NCBI GenBank assembly: GCA_963693365.1
Contig: CAVNZM010000011.1
Span: 1,054,001 to 1,118,000 of the forward strand
Length of the DNA: 64,000 bases
Direction: 5' to 3'
From: Amoebidium appalachense
Taxonomy: Eukaryota > Ichthyosporea
Below, one piece after another: positions 54,318-64,000 of this stretch. A program made the position numbers and the translations under genes. Each line of letters begins with the position of its first letter. The first letter of the stretch is position 1. The notes beneath the pieces were generated by a model, which saw only the letters and a program-made list of their open reading frames with translations, was not told the origin of the DNA and did not search any database.

Positions 54318-55979
54318 ATGGGTCTCACCGACAAGTTCATCTGGCACTACTCCGATGTCACCCAGCGCAAGACACCCGCGCAGGAAGAGCGCGAGCGCAA
54401 GTTCCTCGGCCTGGTGCCCTTCCATCGCCTGATGCTGCTGCCTGCCGCCGTGCTGGTTCAGCTGTCAGTTGGTTCCCTCTACGCCTGGTCTGTGTACAAC
54501 ACACCCATCGAGAAGTACATCGCAAATGTCAACGGCAAGACTCCCGCCGACTATCTTGGCATGTCCGCAAATACTTTCTACGTGGCTGTGGGCACCTTTG
54601 GCCCCTCTGCCGCGCTGTTCGGTCGCTGGCTCGAGCGTGAAGGCCCAGCCAAAGCCCTGTTTCTCTCCACCAGTCTCTTCTATGCCGGCAACCTGCTTGC
54701 TGCCCTTGCCGTGTGGAAGGGTATTTTCTCTCTCCTCTACTTCGGCTACGGTTTTATTGGTGGCATCGGGCTTGGTCTCTCCTACATCACACCCGTGTCC
54801 CCACTTCAGAAGTGGTTCCCCGACTACCGCGGTATTGTGTCTGGAATGGCCGTTTGCGGGTTTGGTGGTGGGTCGATGATTGCTGCAAAGGCTCAGAACT
54901 ACCTCATTGTTAAACACGGTGTGCCCATCACGTTCATCATCCTCGGGTCCATCTACTTTGTCATCATGATGGCCTGCACGTTGGTTCTGCGTACCCCTCC
55001 TGAGGACTTTGTTCTGGCCATGAAGGCCAAGCTGGGCGCCAAGTTCCATGCACACGGCCACGGCCCTGCAAAGGACGCCGCCGCTGCCCCTCAGTCTTCA
55101 AAGGCCGGCATGGAGAAGGGGGCCGAATCGAACGTGGCAGCAATTGTGGACCTGGACCGCAACGAGCCCGAGGTGCTGCACGAGCCCGAGATCAAGATGA
55201 CGCTGATCGAGGCCATGTTCACCGCTGACTACCGCCTGATGTACCTGATGCTCATGGCCAACGCCATTGCCGGTCTCCTGACCATCTCCAAGCTCGCCGA
55301 TATTTGCCAGCAGCAGTTCGGCAAGGATGCTGACCTGGCCTCCACCGTCGTGTCCATCAACTCTGGCTTCAATCTTTCCGGACGCATTATGTGCGGTTTG
55401 CTCTCGGACTTTGTTGGCCGCAAGCCCCTCTTCATGCTGTCGCTGGTGTTCCAGGCAGTCATCATCCTGTTTTGTCCCACCATGATTATGAACGGTGCCT
55501 TCTGGCCCTTCGTCGTTTGCATGTGGTTCCTCTCCGCCTTCTATGGTGGTGGGTTCGGCCTGATCCCTGCCTTCCTTGCCGACCAGTTCGGCACCAAGAA
55601 CATTGGCGCCCTCCACGGCATTATCCTCACGGCTTGGTCGTTCATCGGTGTGGCCGGTGGCCTCACGTTCAATGCCATCTACAAGAACCAGGTTGCCAAG
55701 TACGGGAAGACTTCGCTGAAGGTGTACAATATCAACTACTATTGGATTGTTGTTATTATTTGGATTGGTGTGATTGTGACCCCCTTCATCCACACTGACG
55801 TGCGTGACCGGCTGTTCCCTGCTGCCGAGGGCCAGTTCTTCTGCATTCGTGTGGGCAAGCGTCTTCTGCGGGTGTCCCGGTCAAAGGGTGTCGAGTACCT
55901 CACCCACCAGCAGGAGGAGGCCGAGTGGCGCGCATTCCTGCTCACCCTGCCCGAAAACCAGCCCGGGTACAAGGCCTAA
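54318..55979 (+). CDS. MFS transporter, OFA (oxalate/formate antiporter-like) family, paralogue 2
   Basis: 553 residues, the same length as the gene at 38448, starting MGLTDKFIWHY. About 12 hydrophobic segments and the same signatures are present: GSLYAWSVYNTP, LQKWFPDYRG, SDFVGRKP, and FLADQFGTKNIGALHG. It differs from paralogue 1 mostly in the central loop (HAHGHGPAKDAAAAPQSS), in segment 4 (IFSLLYFGYGF) and in segments 8-9. Long blocks are almost identical at the nucleotide level, including synonymous sites. The frame extends upstream of the chosen ATG to 54222, but homology with paralogue 1 begins exactly at 54318, which decides the start. The likely role is small-carboxylate transport; the substrate is not determinable. 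Confidence 0.92.
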   Translation: MGLTDKFIWHYSDVTQRKTPAQEERERKFLGLVPFHRLMLLPAAVLVQLSVGSLYAWSVYNTPIEKYIANVNGKTPADYLGMSANTFYVAVGTFGPSAALFGRWLEREGPAKALFLSTSLFYAGNLLAALAVWKGIFSLLYFGYGFIGGIGLGLSYITPVSPLQKWFPDYRGIVSGMAVCGFGGGSMIAAKAQNYLIVKHGVPITFIILGSIYFVIMMACTLVLRTPPEDFVLAMKAKLGAKFHAHGHGPAKDAAAAPQSSKAGMEKGAESNVAAIVDLDRNEPEVLHEPEIKMTLIEAMFTADYRLMYLMLMANAIAGLLTISKLADICQQQFGKDADLASTVVSINSGFNLSGRIMCGLLSDFVGRKPLFMLSLVFQAVIILFCPTMIMNGAFWPFVVCMWFLSAFYGGGFGLIPAFLADQFGTKNIGALHGIILTAWSFIGVAGGLTFNAIYKNQVAKYGKTSLKVYNINYYWIVVIIWIGVIVTPFIHTDVRDRLFPAAEGQFFCIRVGKRLLRVSRSKGVEYLTHQQEEAEWRAFLLTLPENQPGYKA

Positions 55980-56213
55980 CTTAGTGACTGATATGTCAGT
56001 TTGTATCTGTAAGCTAGTCCGTAGGTAATTCATTAGGGTCGAGAAGAGAGTAGACTTTTCCATTGATACGCTAGTTGTAATTCGGTAGCTGTGATTTGGT
56101 TATGTACATATTCTTTAGTTCACACTCACACACTGTGATTCTAATCATAATGCAGTCTGACAAATTTTGAAGTCGGAACGACTGAAAGCTTTGAAACAAA
56201 AACAATAACTGGC

Positions 56214-56219
56214 AATAAA
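56214..56219 (+). terminator. AATAAA polyadenylation signal of MFS gene 2
   Basis: A canonical hexamer 235 bp after the stop codon. Confidence 0.55.
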
Positions 56220-56383
56220 TCCTGTAGCTACATCTTCGCCGAAAACACTGCACTACAGTAGTCATATGCACCAGTGGATCACTATGAACCTGCAAAGCCA
56301 AACGTGGGTCCACGGGGTTGTTTCTTTATGATGCATGAACATGTATGATAATGCATGTATGATTGTATCAGTGCATTTACTTG

Positions 56384-56420
<37 letters not shown>

Positions 56421-57570
56421 CTCTCTCTCTCTCGCTCTCAATTTCTCTTTCTCTCTCTCTCTCTATCTCTCTCTCTTTCTATCTCTCTCTCTCTCTCCCC
56501 CCCCCCCCCTCCCCCCCCCCCTCTCTCTCTGTCTGTCTCTCTCTCGCTCTCTCGCTCTATACCTTTCTCTCTCTCTCTCTCCCCTCCCTCGCTCTCCTCT
56601 CTCCCTCTTTCTCTCTAGCTCTCTCGCTCCCCCCCTCCCCCCCCCACCTCTCTCTCTATATGTGTGCACTTGTGTGTGCGTGCGGACGTGCGTGCATGTG
56701 TTTGTTGTGACACGCATGCATATGTGCAGTCACGTTTCATGCGGCTCATGATGGGAGTGTTTGTGCCTGTGTGTGTGGCATGGCCGTGCATGTTCCCATA
56801 ATGTTTCGGTGTTTGTGTAACACACGCGCACGCGCGAGTACGTGTGTGTGTGTGCGCACATACGTTCTTGTGCGTGTGTGCGTCCATGCGTGTGTGCATG
56901 CGTGTATGGGTGTGTGCGTGTGTGCACGTGTGCATGCCTGTGTGTGTGCGTGTGTGTGTGACACTGTGTGTGTGCGCGCGCGTGTGTGCGTGTCACCGTT
57001 GGCAAGCTGTGGTGTTTGCATTGCATCTATGCTTTTATGTATCACATGTGACTGAACGTGTGTGCGCCGAATTGTGCGTGTGTGCTTGTACCCACATTGC
57101 GCATGTTCCCCATGTTGGGTTTCTCCCCTATCTCGAGGTCCACCTGTGTACTTGTGACGTGATTTATTATGTGCATTGCATGTGCAGTTTTAGACATATG
57201 TGCGCCCTCTTGTCCGTGTGGTGGCTGCTTCTTCCGTGTGCCCAGTCAGAAAAAAACACGACATATTTAGGCACGGTCCATCGAAGAGAAAATATGACGT
57301 GACATGAGTATTTTTTCAAATCAAACCCCATCATGCGCAAATGGTGCAGACGCCGAGAGTGCGTGCTAAGCCGATGGGAACACGGGCCGATCGGATGACT
57401 ATATATTGGTTTGTGTCGTGTGCACTTTCCTTTTATGGATGTCATCCAAACCGTAATGTGTCGAATGTGTCGGGACCTGAGAAAATTTCCCAGACGACAC
57501 TCTGACCGGTCGACATCAACTGACTTGTTTTTATTCTTTTTATTTTTCCCTTTCCTGTTTCACCTCACAG
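56220..57570. repeat. (CA)n/(CT)n and TG-rich spacer
   Basis: (CA)n lies at 56386-56417, CT-rich DNA at 56418-56660 with poly(C), and TG-rich DNA at 56660-57090. 57100-57570 is unique, with a TATATATTGG-like box near 57402 and an ATG at 57436 in a frame that stays open to 57632. Confidence 0.7.
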
Positions 57571-57632
57571 AGGCTACCGCCTTCCAAGTGGCCCTGCTTA
57601 TACGGCCAGGCAGGGTGGCATACACCAACTGA
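57571..57632 (+). CDS. Possible terminal exon (EATAFQVALLIRPGRVAYTN)
   Basis: A classic acceptor (long T/C tract ending TTTCACCTCACAG) precedes about 20 coding-like residues and a stop at 57630. The upstream exon is not resolved; the frame is open back to an ATG at 57436, so an unspliced 65-residue reading also exists. Confidence 0.25.
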
Positions 57633-58123
57633 CAAGTGCAATGATGTCGCCATCATGTCTCCACATCATGTAGCGGCTGTGCCTATGGCTCACAATTAGA
57701 CCTCGTTTTATACTTTCGGCCCTGTGACACCAGTGGCAACTGGGGGGGGGGGGGGGGGAGGGGGGGAGGGGGGGGGGGGGGGGGGGGGGGGGAACCGAAG
57801 ATTTTTGAGTACACATACCTGGGGCACTATAAGCCTTGTGAGCTGCCGTGACGGTGATTTCGTCGTGGTGAGTCGGATAGGGAGGTTAGGGAGGAAGTTG
57901 CAGTCAGAGATAATGGGTGGTTAGCCTGGAGAGGGAGAGGGTGGGGTGGGGTGGTGGTGATCCGGGGGAGGGGGTGGGGGCGGGAGGGGGGGAGGTGGGG
58001 GGGAGGGAGGAACAGGTGAGAGTGCGGGGGAGGGAGGGGGAGCCGATATGGAGAGAGATATAGAGGAGTGTATGAGGGGGGGGAAGGGGGGGGAGGGGGA
58101 GGGGGGGGAAGAGAAAGAAAGAG

Positions 58124-58164
<41 letters not shown>

Positions 58165-58424
58165 GTGAAAGAGACAGACAGACAGAGAGAGTGTGTGTGT
58201 GTGTGTTAATGTGCATGAGAACGACAGATAGAGAGGGGGGAGGGGAAGGGAGAGGGGCCGAGGGAGGGGGGTAGAGAGAAAGAGAGATTTGGGGGAGGGG
58301 GGGGAGGGGGGGGATGGGTAAGTTTTCTAGAGGTTGGTTCGTTGTATCAGCACATGGCCGGCGTGATTGTTGAATAGCAAGGGACAACACCCTGAGGCGG
58401 TTTGATGTGCAAAACGGGTTAATG
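57633..58424. repeat. Poly(G) and GA-rich spacer
   Basis: Poly(G) with A interruptions at 57742-57792; G-rich DNA and (GA)n at 57950-58310. No gene. Confidence 0.8.
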
Positions 58425-58524
58425 GCTACAAATCATTGCCATCAGCATGTGCTTAGAGCAGCAGCCAAAATACATTACCTCTGGCATCTAAAACTAAACA
58501 TAGCGCCGTCCCATTCTTCCCTGT

Positions 58525-58560
<36 letters not shown>

Positions 58561-58754
58561 ACCCTCCCCCTCCCTCCTCTTACCCCCTCCTTCCCCCCTC
58601 CTCCCCCCCTCTCCCCCTCCCCCTTCTTCCCGCCCATACCCCGGTTGGGGGAATAAAAATGCACGAGCTGTTGGTGTGCCTACAGTGTCTTAAAAATGTA
58701 ACCGTTGAAATCATCCACACCCGACATGAAAAGCCGCCAATGAATCTTTGCTAA
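58425..58754 (+). CDS. Weak candidate coding segments around a poly(C) tract
   Basis: An ATG at 58425 opens about 30 mixed residues (MATNHCHQHVLRAAAKIHYL) before a poly(C) tract. After it, near 58660, MHELLVCLQCLKNVTVEIIHTRHEK runs to a stop at 58752, with an acceptor-like GTGTGCCTACAG inside. The two parts share one frame but are separated by C-rich low complexity, which may be an intron. No family is recognised. Confidence 0.2.
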
Positions 58755-58823
58755 AACTTAAGAGGTAGGTCGAGAGCTTACCTACAGCAACTCTTGATGT
58801 CTAGGAGTCATGCAGCCGAATTC

Positions 58824-58856
<33 letters not shown>

Positions 58857-58965
58857 ACCCACACACACACACACACAAACACACACCCCACCCCCTCCAA
58901 CAATGCCGGGCACAAAAAATTCCCAGCAAGGAGTTAATGTCGGGAATAATAACCAATCCTCTGCA

Positions 58966-58975
58966 GAGTGATTTG
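58966..58975. repeat. Target-site duplication of LINE copy 3, left (GAGTGATTTG)
   Basis: The same ten bases recur at 60186-60195, exactly at the other end of the LINE copy. Confidence 0.85.
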
Positions 58976-59231
58976 GGTATTTACGCTGTTTACTCGAGGC
59001 AAAGAGAGACCAGACCAGTCTCAGGTATGGGGGTTTTTGCTCGGAATATCCCCCCAGCGGTATATCATGATCACGTACATAGCTGTCGGGTGATGATTAT
59101 ATATCAGGGTTTACTTTCTCTACGAGACACCATAAAGACTAAGAAAAATTAATTAGTTGGGGTTCCCGTTTTTTTTTGGTTTTTTTCTTGTTTTTTTTTC
59201 GGGCTCCCCTAGGACAATCGGTATCAGCTGG

Positions 59232-59311
<80 letters not shown>

Positions 59312-60185
59312 GTGTGTGTGCGCGTGCTAGAATTTTGTAATGATGTGTTTCTCAAGCCAATCAATACATCTAATAAACAGGTCGTAGTTTCGCGTGTTTA
59401 GTATATAATCAAGGATGTTGTAATTTTCAGGTAGGCTATCTTTCTGGATGTCTGTTGTGAATGTGACGTGTGTGTGTTGCGGTATTACGTGGTCTATCAA
59501 ACTACATTTGGCGATACATGACCGATTAAACTGGTGTGTGTGTGTGTTGTTTGGGCATGCAAACGATGCCACCTTATACTTATTAGATCTCCACTGTATA
59601 GCACGTGTACAGTAAAAGCATGGTATGTGATCAATAATACCATTAGCTAGAGAAAGACCAATTCTACAGGAAGGTAATATGTATTTAGGTGTTACACATT
59701 TGCGAGTGCCATATTTGGCAATATGGTTAAGGCGGTCATCATATATATAAAACGAGACATAAGGCTTAGTTTTTCAAGGTGAATGCTTTCATCGGGTCTG
59801 GTGTCGTGTGGTATCTTTTTCCATTTGTTATATTGCGTAATTATCTTGTGATTGTGTACATGTCTAATAAGTAAGTGGCAGTCCAAAGTCACACGCACAC
59901 TTTTGCGGGGTTTATTTGTATTTGTGCCCGGGGGAAAAGGAGAGAGAGAGGGAAGGAAAGAGGGGAGAGGTGAGGAGGGGACAGGTCGGATAGAGAAGAG
60001 AGGGTGGGAGGGCAAATACTTCTTTAAGCGGCTTATGTGCTTATTGAATTTCAGCGCGAGATGGGATACTCTAGCAGCTATTGGGACCAGACCATATATC
60101 GAGAGCGTTACAGGCCCAGGTTTTCAACAGTTGTTAGATAGAAAGGAGGCAACTTCTGCTTCAAGGAAATTTGCCAAGGGTTTAT
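58976..60185 (-). mobile_element. 5'-truncated, decayed LINE copy 3
   Basis: On the minus strand it carries the 3' part of ORF2 from the segment PLANFLEAEVASFLSNNC to the stop near 59327, then (CA)n, a degenerate A-rich tract and the 3' tail. It has frameshifts (for example near 59697 and 59735) and many substitutions relative to copies 1, 2a and 2b, so it is older. A 10-bp duplication GAGTGATTTG flanks it precisely. Confidence 0.93.
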
Positions 60186-60195
60186 GAGTGATTTG

Positions 60196-60631
60196 CGGTT
60201 TGCGCCAAAGATAGCAGCCTCTCAGAGTCTGTTTTGAGAAGATTTCAGCATGAACGGCCCATTTAGCAAGGCCTAGCACAGCTGAAAGACCCGCCAAAGA
60301 GACTAAAAAAAAAAAAGAAAAAAAAAGCACAGCCTGGTGCAGCTGGACGGACCTTATCCCCCCTTCCCCCCTCTCCCCCACCCCCCCCCCCCCCACCTAA
60401 CATCCCCCAGCCTTACCCCCCCCCCCCCCCCCCCCTTCTCGGCCTACCGCCCGAGTCCTCCCTCCTTGAACATGTGGCCACACACTATCCCATCCCTCTC
60501 TTGGCGCACACCTTCACACATCTTCCTAGTAACCCTGCACTGCTGCTGTTGTTCCATGTCATGGGGGTGCCACCAGGCATTTCTGATTCATCCCCCCCTC
60601 CCCCCCCTCCCCCCTCTATTCCCTTCTCCAG
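60196..60631. other. Unique and C-rich DNA before candidate exons
   Basis: 60196-60300 is unique, an A-rich stretch follows, then poly(C) at about 60380-60392 and 60416-60434, and a mixed open segment at 60500-60600. Confidence 0.6.
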
Positions 60632-60968
60632 GAGCCCTGAGCCCGAATCAATGAAAAAGAGCGAAGGATTATCAACACACATATCCCAGGTCTCTAACAT
60701 GACCTTTAAACCTCGCCCACATGACTGGAGCAGTTTCCACACCCAAACACAACCCCGTTCACGGCCTTGGCCTTGCTGTTACACCCTCCCCCCCCCCCCC
60801 CCCCCCCCTCCCCCCCCCCCCCCTCCCGTCGTCCCACCACTGGCACACAGTAGGCAATTTATATACACATGTGCACGGTTTCCCTTGCAGCACATCAGAT
60901 TGGAGATTTGTCATGTGCAGCTTCCAATCCACTATTTGAATGCAGCGGATAGGGTAATACTGTGCTAA
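60632..60968 (+). CDS. Candidate two-exon 3' end of a gene
   Basis: An exon 60632-60689 (acceptor CCTTCTCCAG|G, donor CCCAG|GTCTCT) encodes SPEPESMKKSEGLSTHISQ. It joins in phase 0 to 60891-60968 (acceptor TTTCCCTTGCAG), encoding HIRLEICHVQLPIHYLNAAD and five more residues to a stop at 60966. Phase compatibility and good acceptors favour a real gene; the 5' exons are not found and the protein is unrecognised. The intron contains poly(C). Confidence 0.35.
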
Positions 60969-61260
60969 AACCAAGTGAAGGTGTAAATACTTGATAGTAT
61001 TTGATGACACGTTGCAGTGTGGTCTGGCAGAGATAAAAAGCCTTAAAGTGCACGATTTGAGATTTTTATAATGGCGGTTTGTCTTTTACAGGCAGTACAG
61101 ATAGCGTGCACGTGCTCCTATTCCAATCAAAGGGTGTCTTTTTGCATGACCTTTGACCAATGAAACCCACGGATAGAAACATAAAAGGCTAAGCTACCAC
61201 GGTACACACATATTTCCCAATATCGAAGCATGCAGGGAGAATCATCATAGATTCCCTAGT
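60969..61260 (+). promoter_or_regulatory. Promoter-like segment with two CCAAT boxes and TATA-like box
   Basis: CCAAT pentamers lie at 61123 and 61157, and ATAAAAGG at 61181. No coding exon is identified after it before G-rich repeats begin, so it may drive a non-coding or distant exon, or be inactive. Confidence 0.3.
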
Positions 61261-63360
61261 AAAAATCATGTGCATGGATCTAAGCGGATTCTTTTATGGG
61301 GGCAGATTTGGGAATAGGGTTGATCTTTCCTGTGCGATGCCATATTAGCAGGTGATGTACCTTAGGCATGTCTCTGTCTGTGGATTTCATTGGCCCAAGT
61401 CTTGTACAACGCTTTGACTGTTCGTGGGTGGCTGGGTAGGTAGGTGGGGTAGAAGGGAGCATGAGGAGGGAAGGCCCCGGGGGGGCAGGGAGGGGGGGAG
61501 GGGGGGAAGGGGAGGGGGGGGGAGGGGGGGGGGGGGGGAAGGGAGGGGGGAGGGGGGGGGGAGGGGGGGGGGGAGGGGGGAGAGGCGTAAGGAGGGAGAG
61601 GTTGAACATGTTGTGTGTGCTCGGGTTGTGTGTGTATGTGTATGTGTGGGCGGGTGGTGAGAGAGGGGGAGGAGGGGAAAGGGAGTGTAGGAGGGGCGGA
61701 CACGGCAGCCGCCCGTCGTCCTTCGCAAGGGGCTGAGGTTGCCAGGGGGGAGGGGAGGAAGGGGGGGAGGGGGGGGGGGAGGGGGGGGCTCCGAGGGGTA
61801 GGGGAGGGGGGGGGGGGGGGTGAAGCCTTGCTGAAAAGAGGGGATTATGGAGAAAGAGAATGATATATAATACTAGCCGGTACCTATAAGAACACTCAAA
61901 GCCAACCAAACCCAGTGTTGTGTTTTGCGATTAGTATCTCCACCATAACACACACACAAGTTAACTCGCGCTCATTATCAACGACAGTGTGGTCAAAGAT
62001 CACGCATTAGTAGTAGCCACATAAATGAAACAGACCGGCTATGTGACCCTCGAATGAGATCATGCACAGAGAGTTGGGGGGGGGGAGGGGAGAGAGGAGG
62101 GGGGGCTCCCGTACCACCGTTCCTTCTTCAGATAAAGTTCCATTTCAGACCTTAGGCACCACTAAACATTGGTCTGGTGGCATGATACCGATGAATGGGT
62201 GTCCATGTTGGTGCCTCGTGGTCGATATGAGGCAACATGGGGTCCTGCAATCGTGCACCTCATTACACCTGATCCTAGTGTTTGGGTTGGGTGGGGGTTG
62301 AAGGGGGGGGGGGGGGGGGGAGAAGAAGGGGGAAGGAGTGGGGGGAAGGGGGGGGAGGGGGAGGGGTAAATAAAGTAATGCAGCAAGCCGGTCCAAGTAA
62401 AGTCAAAGTTTGGTGACACCCCTCCGCAAAACCTACTACCCTTGACCCCGCCCCCCCCCCTCCCCCTCCGTCCCCTCTCCCCCTCCCCCTTCCTCCCGTC
62501 CCCCCCCCCCCCTCCCCTCCACCTCCCTCCCTCGCCGATCCCCCCTTCCACCCCCCCCCCCCCCCCCCCCCCCCCCCCACACACTCACCGTGGCACACAC
62601 ATACTCTCTCAAGCAGGCAGGTGGGGAAAGGGGGGACAGGGGGGCGGCTGGGGGAGGGGGGAGGGGGAAGGGGCAAGGTCCTGGAAGGTTGAGGGAAGGG
62701 GGGGGGAGGGGGTTCCCGGAAAGTGAAGGGTCGAGGGGAAGGGGAGTCTGAAAAAGAGGGTGTAAGGGTCCACCTCCTGGAGTTGACCGTGCCCTTGTTC
62801 AATCTCTAGCCCCAACCTTCCTGCCTCCCTCCCCTCCCCCGCCTCTCTCCTCCCCCCCCCCTCCCCCCCCCCCCCCCCCCTTCCTCTCCCTCCCTTCCCA
62901 ACATCTCTGTCTCACTTCCCTCCCCCCCCATACCCCCCCCCCCCCCTCCCCCCTCTAACAAAAACATATCCCAGCCCGTCCAGCGGTGTGGCCCTGGCAT
63001 TCCATCCGCCTGCTCTTGTTTTTTCGTATTCCAACACCCTCCCTGCTTGCTTCCTTTCTAATTGTCCAGTCTCCCACCCTGGCACCCCCCCTCCCCCCCC
63101 CTCCCCTCCTCCTTTCCCCTGGCCCATCCTTGGGGTCAACCCCCCCTCCCCCCTCCCCCCCATCCCCCCATCCCTACCAAACACACACACACCAACGAAA
63201 AAAAAGAATAAGAAGAAAGAAAACACAAAAGAATAATGGCAGGCCGTTGTCGTTGTTGCCGTATGCGACAGACACCACCGATGCTCATCTCTCTGAGACA
63301 GAGCATGTGGTGGGGTCGAAAGAAACTGAGAGTCTCGTGGTGGTTGCAGACTATTCTATG
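61261..63360. repeat. G-rich and C-rich interrupted homopolymer region
   Basis: G-rich blocks lie at 61480-61600, 61740-61820, 62075-62105, 62298-62370 and 62620-62760. C-rich blocks lie at 62450-62580, 62830-62960 and 63080-63170. Unique islands between them have no supported gene. Confidence 0.85.

Positions 63361-64000
<640 letters not shown>

Overview
This window is nuclear DNA of a eukaryote. It has spliceosomal GT-AG introns, TATA and CCAAT promoter elements, AATAAA signals downstream of several genes, non-LTR retrotransposons, and isolated genes in a sea of simple-sequence DNA. There is no operon-like packing and I found no rRNA, tRNA or CRISPR. The lineage cannot be fixed from sequence alone. 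A PDZ protein, a TLDc protein, OFA-type MFS transporters and an L1-like LINE would suit a unicellular eukaryote, possibly a protist related to animals and fungi; that is inference.

Layout. 1-640: simple repeats. 652-5544: an apparently intact two-ORF LINE on the minus strand (ORF1, ORF2 with endonuclease and reverse transcriptase). 6313-7488: a single-exon PDZ protein. 8541-14629: a five-exon TLDc (OXR1-like) gene whose introns are full of poly(G), poly(C) and (TG)n; a weak divergent small gene starts at 8401. 14630-18117: CT/CA/poly(C) tracts and a 30-bp minisatellite. 18296-18904: a GNAT acetyltransferase. 18905-34207: mostly microsatellites, with one small ORF at 25519 and a 20-bp AT-rich minisatellite at 28470-28850. 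34216-37894: a DNA-transposon-like element with terminal inverted repeats and an 8-bp target duplication, into which two truncated LINE copies are nested head to tail. 38448-40109 and 54318-55979: two paralogous 553-residue MFS transporters, same strand, with matching promoters. Between them lie 14 kb of repeats, a 711-bp inverted-repeat element (49717-50427) and weak candidate exons. 58976-60185: an older truncated LINE with a 10-bp target duplication. 60196-64000: C/G-rich tracts, two phase-compatible candidate exons, and a (GGGT)n/(TG)n higher-order array running off the end.

The well-supported genes (PDZ, TLDc, GNAT, two MFS) do not form an obvious pathway. The clearest biology is the mobile DNA: one LINE family with a potentially active master copy and three truncated copies, all carrying (CA)n/(A)n tracts in the 3' UTR, plus two inverted-repeat elements that appear not to have been recorded here before. 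The transporter pair shows patchy identity suggesting gene conversion and shares a CCAAT-24 bp-ATTGG-TATA promoter layout.
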